Below, one piece after another: positions 9,583 through 19,459 of a stretch of 64,000 nt of DNA. Each line of letters starts with the position of its first letter. Position 1 is the first letter of the stretch. A program made the translations under genes and the position numbers. The notes below the pieces were generated by a model. It worked only from the letters and a program-made list of their open reading frames with translations, made no database searches and was not told the DNA's origin. This stretch comes from Hexactinellida sp. DTS-2022. Lineage: Eukaryota > Porifera > Hexactinellida. Location of the stretch: the NCBI GenBank assembly GCA_028753945.1, contig JAPNXP010000003.1, forward strand, positions 248,001 through 312,000, written 5' to 3'.

Positions 9583-11218
9583 AATACAGCCGGGTCGATT
9601 AGTTTAGTTAATAACATACAAAATTAATTAAGAGAGGGTAAGATAACACAAGTTTTAGGATGAGATTGTACCAGCATTATAGTCCAGCAATATGGTGAAA
9701 GATTGTGCATTTTCGAGATAAAAGCACCAAATTTTGCACAATTGTAGTATTATATGTTCTGATCAACTTCAGCTATGGCACATAGCAGAATTTTTGGAAG
9801 AACAAATTTTTCAGGGGGTCAAAAATTGGTACCCAATCGAATCGCCGGAAGTATAAATACTGGATAGCTCATTCAAATGCATTCTTAACGACTTTATATT
9901 GTCAGATTCGTGCTCAGCACTTAATTTCCAGCATTTTGATAGGTATATTGACTATATTTGGTGAGAATATTTTTGGTTTCCATAGCAACGGTAAGAATGT
10001 GATAAACATTCCGATCTCCCAATTTTGAGTAACCATATCGAGTGACCCCTTGTTTTTCTCGGGTATGCGTACTGAGTGCGAATATACTATCAGAAACACT
10101 CTAAATATTAATTGTCAAGCCAAAAGTATGCGAGTAAAAAGAAACATTTGTTCAACTCCAATGGCAAGTAATAGTAGTAGTCAATAATATAAAAATATTT
10201 GTTGTGGTTTGGTATAAATAAAAGAACTGGCCTTCTATTTTGGCCTTGTATTCGGTAGGTTGCATAGCTGTATATATAGTAGGCTATGGGTATACGTATA
10301 ATACGTATTACATTATACGTATTATACGTAATACGTGACCAATAAAAGACTTATTAAACAACTTAGGTTTTTTCTGTTATATTTGCTGGGATCAATGTTT
10401 TTGATTTTTGTAGGCTACTTTTCATAACTCAGAAAAAACTAAACTAGAAAAGTTCATCATAATTAATTTGGTGACGTCACTGTTAGTTATAACACCAATA
10501 TAATGTTTGCTCCCTCTCGCAATTCTATGCCCCTCCCCCCCTAGACGGAAAATCCTGGCGACATCCCTGGCTGGTAGTGCATGTTTAATGTCAATTAATC
10601 CTATTTATTGATGTTTGACCCAGTTCAAACTATAGCGAAGTGTACTTATATTAAATGGATAAAATATATGTATACCAATACATCATTTATCTTTCCATCC
10701 ATTTATCAATACTTTAGTGAAACTTTTCCTTATCACGAAATATACAGACAAAATCCTCTTGGAATATGCAGACATTAAGAATGGCTATGTATCCATATCA
10801 TAAAATACACGGACAAATTATATATTTATATAAATAATTTTTTTTGATTTCTTAACCTAAAAGCCATTGATAATTTTATCAAAATTCCTAACATTAGTAA
10901 TGTTCTCTCTATGGATATAATTGTCAAACTCATTAAACGAATTTGTCTCATTATGGGGTGACTCATTGTTGCTACCAACGGTAAATTACGAATAAATATA
11001 TATACATAGTTTAAATTGATTTTTTCCGCCCCTTACAGTACACTACTGATCCGATCATCAGATTTTCTCGCTAATCCGATGAGTTTGAAGTGGCTAAACT
11101 TATAAATGTAGCGGTATAGAAAGTAGTACAGAGCTTGAAGCACGTCCAGCACTGGATGTTCTGCCACTGAATATGTACGTATTTATATGTGGGGTAAACT
11201 TAGTACTGAGTACTTACA
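9583..11218. other. Gene-free stretch with a possible MITE and a TACGTA-rich palindrome cluster
   Basis: No coding evidence. A possible small element lies at about 9905-10092, with imperfect inverted ends (ATTCGTGCTCAGCAC against a complement of GTACTGAGTGCGAAT, three mismatches). At 10290-10340 the words ATACGTAT, AATACGTATTAC and ATTATACG overlap to form an imperfect self-complementary cluster. The rest is AT-rich and unassigned. Confidence 0.5.
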
Positions 11219-11453
11219 GTCGTGTGACCTACTTTCATCCTGACAAAGTTTCTGCGCGCCTAGATTTAGTTTGAGCTCGTTCATTTTTCATTTTGTACGC
11301 CTAGTTTGCACATTTTGTATTAAGTCTATGGGAGTATCTCTCGATATTCTACGCCTAGACACGATTTTTGTACGTCTATATTAAAATCCATCCAAATTAC
11401 GCTCCTTTAGGAGCGCTCAATACGCCTGGATAACACCCTGGTCGTGTGACCTA
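11219..11453. mobile_element. Segment flanked by a 13-bp direct repeat, possible insertion
   Basis: GTCGTGTGACCTA occurs at 11219-11231 and again at 11441-11453. The 209 bp between them contain several CGCCTAG/ACGCCT words and a short hairpin (GCTCCTTTAGGAGC). No terminal inverted repeats or poly-A tail were recognised, so the class is unknown. A target duplication of a short retroposon, or a tandem duplication remnant, would fit. Confidence 0.45.
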
Positions 11454-11467
11454 TTTTATTTTCCGAA

Positions 11468-11850
11468 GGGGTACATTATAACCGAGTTTACTTTAGTTTT
11501 TGCAATCTAATCGAAGAATTTGTAAACATATACACGTATGTCAATTTAGCAATCTTATATATTAATTCACAATGGTTTTTTAATATGTCAATTAAGCAAT
11601 TATCGTTGAAACTCACCTGATCTGATTAACTGGAATGTTGATATTCGTTAATAAATCTATAGAATAGATTCGATATAATATTCTGTTTAAACAATGCAAA
11701 TAATAATCGTTTATAAATCTGAATAAATAGTTCTTTTTATATAAGCCTATACAGTCTAACAGATTCCCAACCAATGAAATTTCAGTCTCAGATCCATTAA
11801 AAATGTATGGGGAATAGCCTTAATCTGATTGGGCGATGCAAAAATAGTTT
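11468..11850 (+). repeat. Diverged direct repeat, copy 1
   Basis: Shares an ordered series of words with 14288-14640: GGGTACATTATAA, GAAACTCACYTG, TGGAATGTTGAT, AATAAATCT..AGAATA, GATATAATATTC, TATATAAGCCTAT and CCAATGAAATT/CCAATTACATT. Spacing is similar throughout. Neither copy codes for protein. They may be two old copies of one element or a segmental duplication. Confidence 0.65.
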
Positions 11851-12636
11851 ATATTTGAACAGACCTTAATTATTCATCAGACACATAAGTTCTGCGTGCA
11901 TTCAATTATTGTATTTGTTTCACATTGTCTGTGAGCTTCCTTTTGCTACATATCTCCTATACACTGCCCTACCAAAAGAATTCGTAAACTACCGTTTTCT
12001 TGAAACTATTAAATATTAAAATTAATGGTATTTATTTTTGCAGCACAAACACCAGTGTTAATGGTAATACTGTTTCAGCTCCACACGAAGTATATTTGAG
12101 GATGTGAGAATAATTACTGAAATGATAACAATTTCGATTGATATGATATCTGACCCGGGCGGTGGTTAACAAGATTCCTACTAACAGTGGCCTGCCTAAT
12201 AAGGCGTTGAATTAATTCAAACTGTATAACTATCAACGTTTAAATTATCAAAATATAGACCCAAACTCAAATTGAATGGTACCCTGAACCAAACTGGAAT
12301 TATCCTAGAATCCAATAAATAAGAGTATTATCTAATCTCCTATGTTAGAACATCAGTTGATTTGACAAGATGCTACTAGAATATTCGGAGATCGTAAAGA
12401 ATATGTGAATACACGTGTACATTTAGCTGCTCGGCCTTGTAATTTGGAACTTGTTCGTATCCTATTTGTATACCAAGTTTAATCCAATTAATAATTGGAA
12501 CAATTACTATTTAAACTATTCTGGATAAACTTAATTTTGCATGAAATATGTTACTTGCATTCAACAAAGTAACTGTAAACTTTAAGTGTAGATAATTATC
12601 AAAGTATAAAGCTATTAATGCACAACTGTTGCCAAA

Positions 12637-12828
12637 TACAGTAGAACCTCGTTTATAGTACGAACACGGTTAATACGAATTTATGGATAAGACGAACAAA
12701 CAGTTCGACAAAATCAGGTCCCTACTATAGCTATTCAATGGGTATTACTCCGGTTAATCAGAACTCCGGATAAAGCGAACAAATTTTTACCGTGACTTGG
12801 TGTTTGTAATAACGAGGTTCTACTGTAG
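12637..12828. mobile_element. pogo/Tc1-type MITE
   Basis: Ends are inverted: TACAGTAGAACCTCGTTTAT on the left and ATAACGAGGTTCTACTGTA on the right, with TA at both borders. Inside are degenerate CGGTTAATACGAA / GGTTAATCAGAAC words. The CAGTAGAACCTCG end and TA target fit the pogo/Tigger branch. No transposase. Confidence 0.75.
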
Positions 12829-12938
12829 GAATCATGAATGATTTTTAATTAAATTATTAACGAAAAATGTTCTGTGGATCTGTTCCCTTTAAATATTATT
12901 TACACTATTAATTCATTAGAATGATTTTCGGTAGATAA

Positions 12939-13117
12939 TACAGTGAACTCCCGTTATAACAAAGTCGAATATAACGAAATAATTGCTTAAATCCAAATGG
13001 AGATTTTTCCCCCAGAACACTCAATGTATTAATTATTATCCGTTTCTAACGAATGTCTGGATATAATGAAGGAATTTACAGGTCCCAAGCATTTCGTTAT
13101 AACGAGAGTTCACTGTA
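12939..13117. mobile_element. Second pogo-type MITE
   Basis: Inverted ends TACAGTGAACTCCCGTTATA and TATAACGAGAGTTCACTGTA with TA borders, 179 bp long. Interior AT-rich, non-coding. Its ends are of the same style as those of the preceding element but differ in sequence, so it is a separate family. Confidence 0.78.
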
Positions 13118-13383
13118 TATTAGTCCACATCAAAATAATCTTATTACGGTGTGGTTCATCGGAATGCACTAGTTCAGATACTAGTCAATGCAAATGCATT
13201 ATAGTATGGACCATTCTAGTGTTGTTTGTATAATTATCCTGTAAGCCGATATTGTTCAATGAGAATAAATTAGTTAACTCTAAGTTCAAATTATGTATTG
13301 TGAACATTCTGGAATTGTAAAGTTAACTACGTAGAATAATTTGAGACGAAGAGTGTATCGAATTTCTCACAAATTATTATCAC

Positions 13384-13765
13384 CTAGGGTGCGACCCATA
13401 AAGCCCGTGGCCCGTGGCCCGCTTATTGATTCCGCCAGCCCGCGATTTAGGAAATTTGTTTATTTTATGGCTCCGTTGGCTGAATTCGTGAAAATATTCT
13501 CTAAGAAATTAGATGATTTCCGCTTTATAAGATGCGGGATATCTTATGCGCAAAAGTATATAATTATATTAAACTGTTTATACCGGCAACCTTAGATAGT
13601 TTCGCTAATTATTTCCTTTTTCTTTCTATTAATGGTGGAAATTAGAAGCTTTAAAAATTAACAATTGATCTTTTTGACTCTTTTCGGCCCGTTTTGGGCC
13701 CGCGGCCTGTGGAAAAAGGCCGCATCCCGTGATTTACATTAAAGCCCGTACGGGTCGCACCCTAG
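13384..13765. mobile_element. MITE with 14-bp GC-rich inverted ends
   Basis: CTAGGGTGCGACCC on the left is matched by GGGTCGCACCCTAG on the right. Subterminal GGCCCGTGGCCCG and AAAGCCCGTA words are also partly mirrored. A small plus-strand frame starts just outside the left end and runs into the element, but it shows no protein similarity and is not called. The superfamily is unclear: hAT-like by end style, but no clear 8-bp duplication. Confidence 0.65.
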
Positions 13766-14287
13766 AAATTTATCACATTAAGTTGTATGACACGGGTATC
13801 ACCACGTATTAGAGGTCAAATAAGCCAAGATTAAGTTATTTTCATTACGAGCACTTCGGTGTCGGTCGCTTCACGACGGATAATTAAACCGCTTTTTTCA
13901 ATTAACAATAAATAATTACTCTCAAACTTTGAAAAAATTGAATTCGTGATCAACATACTTGTTTACATTATCTAGCATTTGGAAGTTACTCACTAGTATA
14001 TTTTGAATTATAACAGATTTGTTTACCTCGTTTTTTAAATAACAACAAAAAATATTTCGATTAGAAACTGTAAATGCGAAATTCGAAATCAGCCTATTAT
14101 ACCATTGGAATTGGAAGTCTCTATCGCAATTATAAATGCAGTTTCTATTTCCATATTTGTGTATATGTATTTCTATGTAGTGTAGGTAACTGGGTCAACT
14201 CGGTTACTAATAGCTACATAGCGATGCACTGATTAGCTAACACTCAAATAATTTGTACTTATTTTCTCATAGAACCTAGCGACTAGG
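13766..14287. other. Gene-free AT-rich stretch
   Basis: Nothing recognised beyond AT-rich unique sequence. Confidence 0.5.
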
Positions 14288-14640
14288 GAGGGTACGTTAT
14301 AATTCAACTGTAGTATTAAGAAATCAAATAGTAACAATTTGCATCTAAATAGGATAAATTATTCATGTTAATTTATGCAACTATCATAGAAACTCACTGG
14401 TATGATTCTTTGGAATGTTGATGTAAAAAGCTATTCAATAAATCTCTAGAATAAATCTGATATAATATTCCTTTTGCAAGTAACACAAATAATAATTAAT
14501 AATTAATAATTATGAATAACAAACTCTATTTATATAAGCCTATTATATTTTACAGAGTCTTAACCAATTACATTGGAGCCTCAAATGCCATTAATACTGT
14601 ATAATGATACCTTCTAATCTTATTGGTTAATAACCTGTTG
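14288..14640 (+). repeat. Diverged direct repeat, copy 2
   Basis: Partner of 11468-11850 in the same orientation. This copy has an extra short AATAATTAATAATTAATAAT stretch near 14492-14512 and is followed directly by a hAT element at 14654, which may have used this repeat's edge as its target. Confidence 0.65.
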
Positions 14641-14653
14641 TCAATGCGTATAA

Positions 14654-14978
14654 CAGTGGTCGGAAATTAGGGGTAAATTACCCCATTGGGGGTAATTTCA
14701 GGTTTCTGGGGGTAACGAGACCTTCCGGAAAGCGATATAAGATGTCAACTGTCAAAATACAGCCACAGTTTGCTGATATTATTTAGGGTAGCAAGTGCCA
14801 CTTAGACATTATACATGCTATGAACAGAATTAAATTCAGTAGTTTTACTCCGGTTGTCTCGTCTATAAATGAAACAGCTTGTTCTTTGTGTTTATCAATT
14901 TAGTTTCTGGATTCGGGGTAACAGTGATGTGCTGAGCACTGAAATGGGGTAATAGTGAAACATAATTGCCGACCCCTG
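14654..14978. mobile_element. hAT-type MITE with perfect 8-bp target duplication
   Basis: Ends CAGTGGTCGG and CCGACCCCTG are flanked on both sides by GCGTATAA (14646-14653 and 14979-14986). Inside, GGGGTAA recurs several times. 8-bp duplications with CAGNGG ends define the hAT superfamily. No transposase, so it is non-autonomous. The perfect duplication suggests a fairly recent insertion. Confidence 0.92.
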
Positions 14979-14986
14979 GCGTATAA

Positions 14987-15588
14987 CAATTAAATATTTA
15001 CTTTAGACATACAAACTAAACAAAATGTTTAATTATGAAAGTGGTAGAAAGGGAATGCTTTATTAAGGATATTCCATAACTCACCCGCTATGTTAACTGC
15101 TACGTAGTATGTCAATAGTTAATTGCTACACTTCAAATATGTCCGTATGTCTGTTCAATTGAGATGACTCATTAGTTTAATTTAGCTTAATTAATTAACA
15201 TAAGAACTATCATATACATTATCTATTAATTAACACACACATCTGCCTAAAGGAGCTGATCACTTTACCACAGATAGTGAATATATTCAATTGGATTATT
15301 TGAAAAGAATGACTCTGTATCAGATATTTTTCTCAATCATACGATAAGTAATATCGGAGAGAGACAGTTGTGTATAAATTATTACTAGTGCGACAGTTGT
15401 GTACAACTTTGGTACGACATCTATGTACAGTCATTTTTGTGTACAGCGACATTTGTGTGCAGGGACAGTCAACCCGGTAGGCGTAGAGGTTTCATCATTA
15501 AAATACAAGCAAATATAACTTGGTGATGGTCCAAGATGACCCAATCAATTACGCGCACATGAGACATTTGAGAAGATGTTATCACAAC
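14987..15588. other. Gene-free stretch with GACAGTTGTGTA words
   Basis: No coding evidence. Between 15360 and 15470 the phrase (C)GACA-TTGTGTACA is repeated about five times with variation, which may be a degenerate short tandem repeat. Confidence 0.5.
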
Positions 15589-15731
15589 CAGGGTTTCATA
15601 CAGGGGGTTTCAGGGAGGGCACCTTCCCTCTATAAAAACCACTACTCTAGGAAGTTGAATTTATTCCCCCCTTTGAGAATTTAAATAACCCAGATTGATC
15701 CCTTTGCATGCAAATCCTGTATGAAACACTG
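15589..15731. mobile_element. Small hAT-like MITE (143 bp)
   Basis: CAGGGTTTCATACAGG on the left is mirrored by CCTGTATGAAACACTG on the right. Flanks ATCACAAC and ACAACAAC are similar but not identical, as expected of an aged 8-bp duplication. Confidence 0.7.
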
Positions 15732-16023
15732 ACAACAACAACAACAACGAGATAGAGATTCACCACAGCAGTGACCTTCGATATATAAGGCCATACCACT
15801 GATTATACCATGGATAACTTAAAGTCCATTGATAAATACGGTATTTATATTTATCTCCATAACTAGTAATGATAGACGTCATAAATGTACTATAACTATA
15901 TAGGAACCTGGTATCAAGGTATACATAGCATCTTCAGAATTATGCTATTTCACCATATGATTACATAATCGCTATTCTGGGTGCGAATTCCGTGTTTAAT
16001 AACCTGCTTTTAACGCGTTAAAA

Positions 16024-16422
16024 CAGGGATGGAAACAGCCACTGGCTGTTAACAGCAAAGGAAAATCGAAGCTGTTAACAGCTAGATGCTGACCAATGCA
16101 ATAATTGAAATATTATTATATAATCATTTAGTTTCAAATTTCACTGTTATTTAAATACGATATACTATTCGAATTTAACATTTTTGAGTATAACTTTCTT
16201 TGCTTGTCCCTTTTCCTTAATTTTACTGATACAATTATTGGCTGTTAACAGCTTGAATTGGCAGTTAACAACTTAAAGGCGACTTAAATGCAGTTAAGGT
16301 TAATGTCAATTGGGGACGAATTCTTAGCTGTTAACAGCAAATAGTTAGCTGTTAACAGCAAATAGTTAGCTGTTAACAGCAAACAGCCAAAATGGCTGTT
16401 AACAGCAGATTCACCACCCCTG
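16024..16422. mobile_element. hAT-like MITE filled with a 12-bp palindrome
   Basis: Ends CAGGGATGG and CCACCCCTG match as inverted repeats with one mismatch. The perfect palindrome GCTGTTAACAGC occurs about seven times inside, close to both ends and once near the middle, including a tandem run of three at 16327-16382 spaced by AAATAGTTA. Flanks CGTTAAAA and GTTATAAA are only loosely alike. Confidence 0.72.
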
Positions 16423-16714
16423 GTTATAAATGTTCAAGATTGGAACATGATGATGCCCAGGACTTGTTAAAAGAAATATATTGAAATTATAGATGGAATG
16501 TAGACACATACTTCGGTTTCCAGGGAAATGTATATTTCCTAAAAGAACCATAACTCAAAGCCTATCAATTTTTTGTAAACTGGACTAGTTCTGATCTATC
16601 CGGAATAGATAACTTCCTATTCATTGATAATACATCATTTATGCTTAACTTCATTAACCTTTGAGATATTGAGATAGTAGCTATTTGCTAGCTACATAGA
16701 GAGAGAGTGCTAAC

Positions 16715-17163
16715 CAGAGTGGACCATGGGTCGATGGGTCGATGGGTCGATGGGTCATGGGTCACGGGTCAGATGGGTCACCTAAATCGATGGGTCAGAT
16801 GGGTCACCTAAATCGATGGGTCAGATAGGTCATGGGTCACGGCTCCTTGACCCATGGCCATGACCCATTTAGAACTTCAATGTATTCTTCAGTTAAAATA
16901 CGTTTCACTCATAATCATCATTATTATTATAACATTGATGTGCATTGAAATACTAAACAAATTCGACATGCAACAAGTAGGTTTGTTGAGGTAATTTAAA
17001 CGGCTATTCTGTTATTTTGTTAATGTTACATTATAGTATTTAGATATTTAAATTGTGTGATGGGTCAATGGGTCACTCGATGGGTCAATGGATCACTCGA
17101 TGGGTCATGGGTCAATGGGTCAATGGATCATGGGTCACCAATGTTGACCCATGGTCCACTCTG
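16715..17163. mobile_element. hAT-type MITE with satellite-like GGGTCA core and perfect target duplication
   Basis: Ends CAGAGTGGACCATGGGTC and GACCCATGGTCCACTCTG are a perfect 18-bp inverted repeat flanked by GTGCTAAC at 16707-16714 and 17164-17171. Both subterminal regions are arrays of GATGGGTCA/AATGGGTCA-type units with an AT-rich middle. A plus-strand frame rich in Met, Gly, Ser, Gln and Trp arises only from this array and is not a gene. Confidence 0.93.
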
Positions 17164-17171
17164 GTGCTAAC

Positions 17172-17859
17172 CGTATACAAGTACGTTAGTCAGACAAGTG
17201 AGCTTCTAGGCTGGCTGCATAATATTTGTTGTTCGGAAGAATTAAGACGGTTGGTACGAGGGGTCCTTAATGGACACAGGGGAGTGTTCCAGGGTATTAT
17301 GCGGAACTGGTTTAATCATATTTGTGTTGTGTTAGGGGAGTAGCTTGTTGTCTTGTTGTTGTATTAATTGATGTGTTGTTGTGTTGTTTATTTTCCACAT
17401 TTAAGATATTTTATAATGGAAATTTTCAAAATTATTACATCTATAAATATTAATTGTTGTTGTTGTTCATAGAATTAGAGAAGTAGGAATGAATATATAA
17501 AACAAACCCTTCGGTCTTTATTGATTCGCGACGGATCACTCAACCGCTATGCGGCTTGCTATGTTCATTAAGTAGATTGGGTAAATTAATTTATTTGTTA
17601 TTATTAGTTCATTCAACACAAGATCAACAAACATTATATGTCTCAATACAAACTATTATAATCCTCAAAGTCTGGTCTTATGTGAATTCTAACATATGAT
17701 AACTTGGTTGTTAGTTTTGTAAACAACAACAATAAGTATACAAAATAGAAATTTGTAATTAGCGTACTTCTCTACCAATAATACCCATTGGAAACTAGTC
17801 ACTTGGTTCAATTGAATTTTAACCACAAATCTGAGATTCTCAAAAGTGATGTCACAGAA
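17172..17859. other. Gene-free stretch, TTG-rich
   Basis: Contains GTTGTTGT runs (about 17343-17465) and otherwise AT-rich sequence without coding evidence. Confidence 0.5.
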
Positions 17860-18117
17860 ATTTTGGTCCCCTTGGGAAATTGGTCCAGGGGACCAAATTT
17901 TCATTGAAATTTGGTCCTTCTGGATAATTGGTCCCTCTGAGGTTTGTGTTTATTTTGTTACCATATTTACTAAAATAGAAGCCTAGGTGATTTTCGCCAT
18001 ATTGGGAGTAAAATTATTATGAATAAGCCTGTCCTAGGACTGGTTCTAGTCCTAGGACAATATTTTCCATGGAATTTTGGTCCCCCGGAACAATTCTTTC
18101 GGGGACCAATTTTCCAG
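17860..18117. repeat. Inverted TTGGTCCCC-type repeats, possible MITE
   Basis: The word TTGGTCC(CC) occurs repeatedly in both orientations (TTTTGGTCCCCTTGGG on the left; TTTCGGGGACCAATTTTCC on the right). A hairpin at 18031-18058 has arms GTCCTAGGAC. The style resembles the ACCAGTTTTG repeats at 52.3 kb. No clear target duplication. Confidence 0.5.
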
Positions 18118-18163
18118 GCCCTTATCAAACTAGGAGCCCAAATTAGGAACCCCCAAGGGGGCC

Positions 18164-18184
18164 CCAGCGGGGATTCCCCGCTGG
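18164..18184. repeat. 21-bp GC-rich palindrome
   Basis: Arms CCAGCGGGGA and TCCCCGCTGG sit around a central T, in otherwise AT-rich DNA. Not linked to any gene. Confidence 0.85.
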
Positions 18185-18228
18185 ATTGTATGAATAGGAC
18201 GCCCCTGGAAGTACCTTTGTTGAATAAT

Positions 18229-18767
18229 TCATACTCTTTTGTTGCCAGCGTGTTGAGTTAATCGATTCTCGATTAACACGCTGTCCCCAATCTCAAGTTT
18301 CCTAAAACTAGCTCGATTTAATTTCTTATCGTACTGCTGCTTCATGAGCATTTGTGAATGAGAAAGATTCTCTAAGGCTACAGTGTTGTTAGATTCTTGT
18401 GTATCTTGCATAAAGTTTATCAATTGTTCCATCTGCTCTTCTAATGCACACTCGCCTATACCTGTGTCTTCTGGGTATTGATAAGTCAGACTCTGTGCTT
18501 GAGTAGGTAGTCTCGGTTTCCGGGATCCGTCATTAGCTCGAAAGCAGAGAATGAAGTGGTTATTCTAGGCCTGATGATGATGGAAAACGTTATTTCTTCG
18601 AGAAAGAGCGACCAATTATCATTTTTCTCATTCAAAGACTTAACTAAAGATCCTTTGACAGATTTATGAGATGACTCGACCAATCCATTGGTTTGAGGAT
18701 GGTAGGGTGTCGAAGATATTAGCTCACAGTCATAAGCTTCGTGTAAGGCTTCGCGTCCCTAAGAAAT
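18229..18767 (-). mobile_element. Ty3/Gypsy-type LTR-retrotransposon fossil, integrase fragment
   Basis: Minus-strand segments resemble the downstream part of a Ty3/Gypsy integrase: the HPQTNGLVE block of the catalytic core, the following helical region and part of the C-terminal region. No gag, protease, reverse transcriptase or LTRs are recognised nearby. The copy is broken, with at least two breaks, and appears old. Its right edge coincides with the left copy of a 19-bp inverted match discussed in the findings. Confidence 0.8.
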
Positions 18768-19459
18768 GAATTTCCGAAAAAACTGAGTGTACTTTAATAA
18801 ATTCTAGTCAACTAATAGGGAGATCAGATGCACAGGGAATTTTCACATTTCGTCTGATTTAAATGCATTAATTTCGCACCTTGAGTGTATATTTTCAGCG
18901 AAAAATGCATTTTTCTGGAATTTTCAGTGGTTTCCAAGAGAATTTCTACTATTTCTTGCAAAATATGGTTTGTGTATGACCAATATTTGCTATGTTATAT
19001 CTTTGATAATTTAGAACTATCATATTGAAAGTATAGCATTAGAGTTACAATAATTTGCCTCTGTATTTCCATAACGAAATAAAATTGTAATGCATTTTGT
19101 ACTAAATTTGGAATTTCAAATTTTAGAGATGTAGCTAAATACAAAAGTTATCGCACGTTTGCTGTTCTATTTATGGATTTATTTCGCAATATTTATAAAA
19201 TAAATTACACGATTGTAATCAGAAATGTATATGATATATACAGTATCTGACTCCCATAGTAAATAAATTCCTGAATACTTTTAGAATTATATTTTTAGAA
19301 TTTATCTAATCTATAGATATTGTTTGTAACAAGTAGATTTAGCAAATCCGTTGTATTTCATCAAGACATCACTTTATTATTCGCTTCATCGTTTTTATTG
19401 ATAATCCAAATTCTAATAACTTAAACATCGCCTCATCTCTGAATTCAGCATCCAATCGA
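18768..19459. other. AT-rich 5' region of the PHD transposase gene
   Basis: No gene. It presumably contains the promoter of the transposase at 19460, but no convincing TATA box with spacing can be chosen among the many AT-rich words (for example TTTATAAAATAAA near 19194). Confidence 0.5.

Noticed and set aside
13341-13595. 84-residue plus-strand frame
   Set aside because: It starts outside and runs into a MITE, with no protein similarity.
16720-17160. Plus-strand Gly/Ser/Trp-rich frame as a repeat protein
   Set aside because: It arises wholly from the GGGTCA array inside a hAT MITE and changes frame with the repeat.
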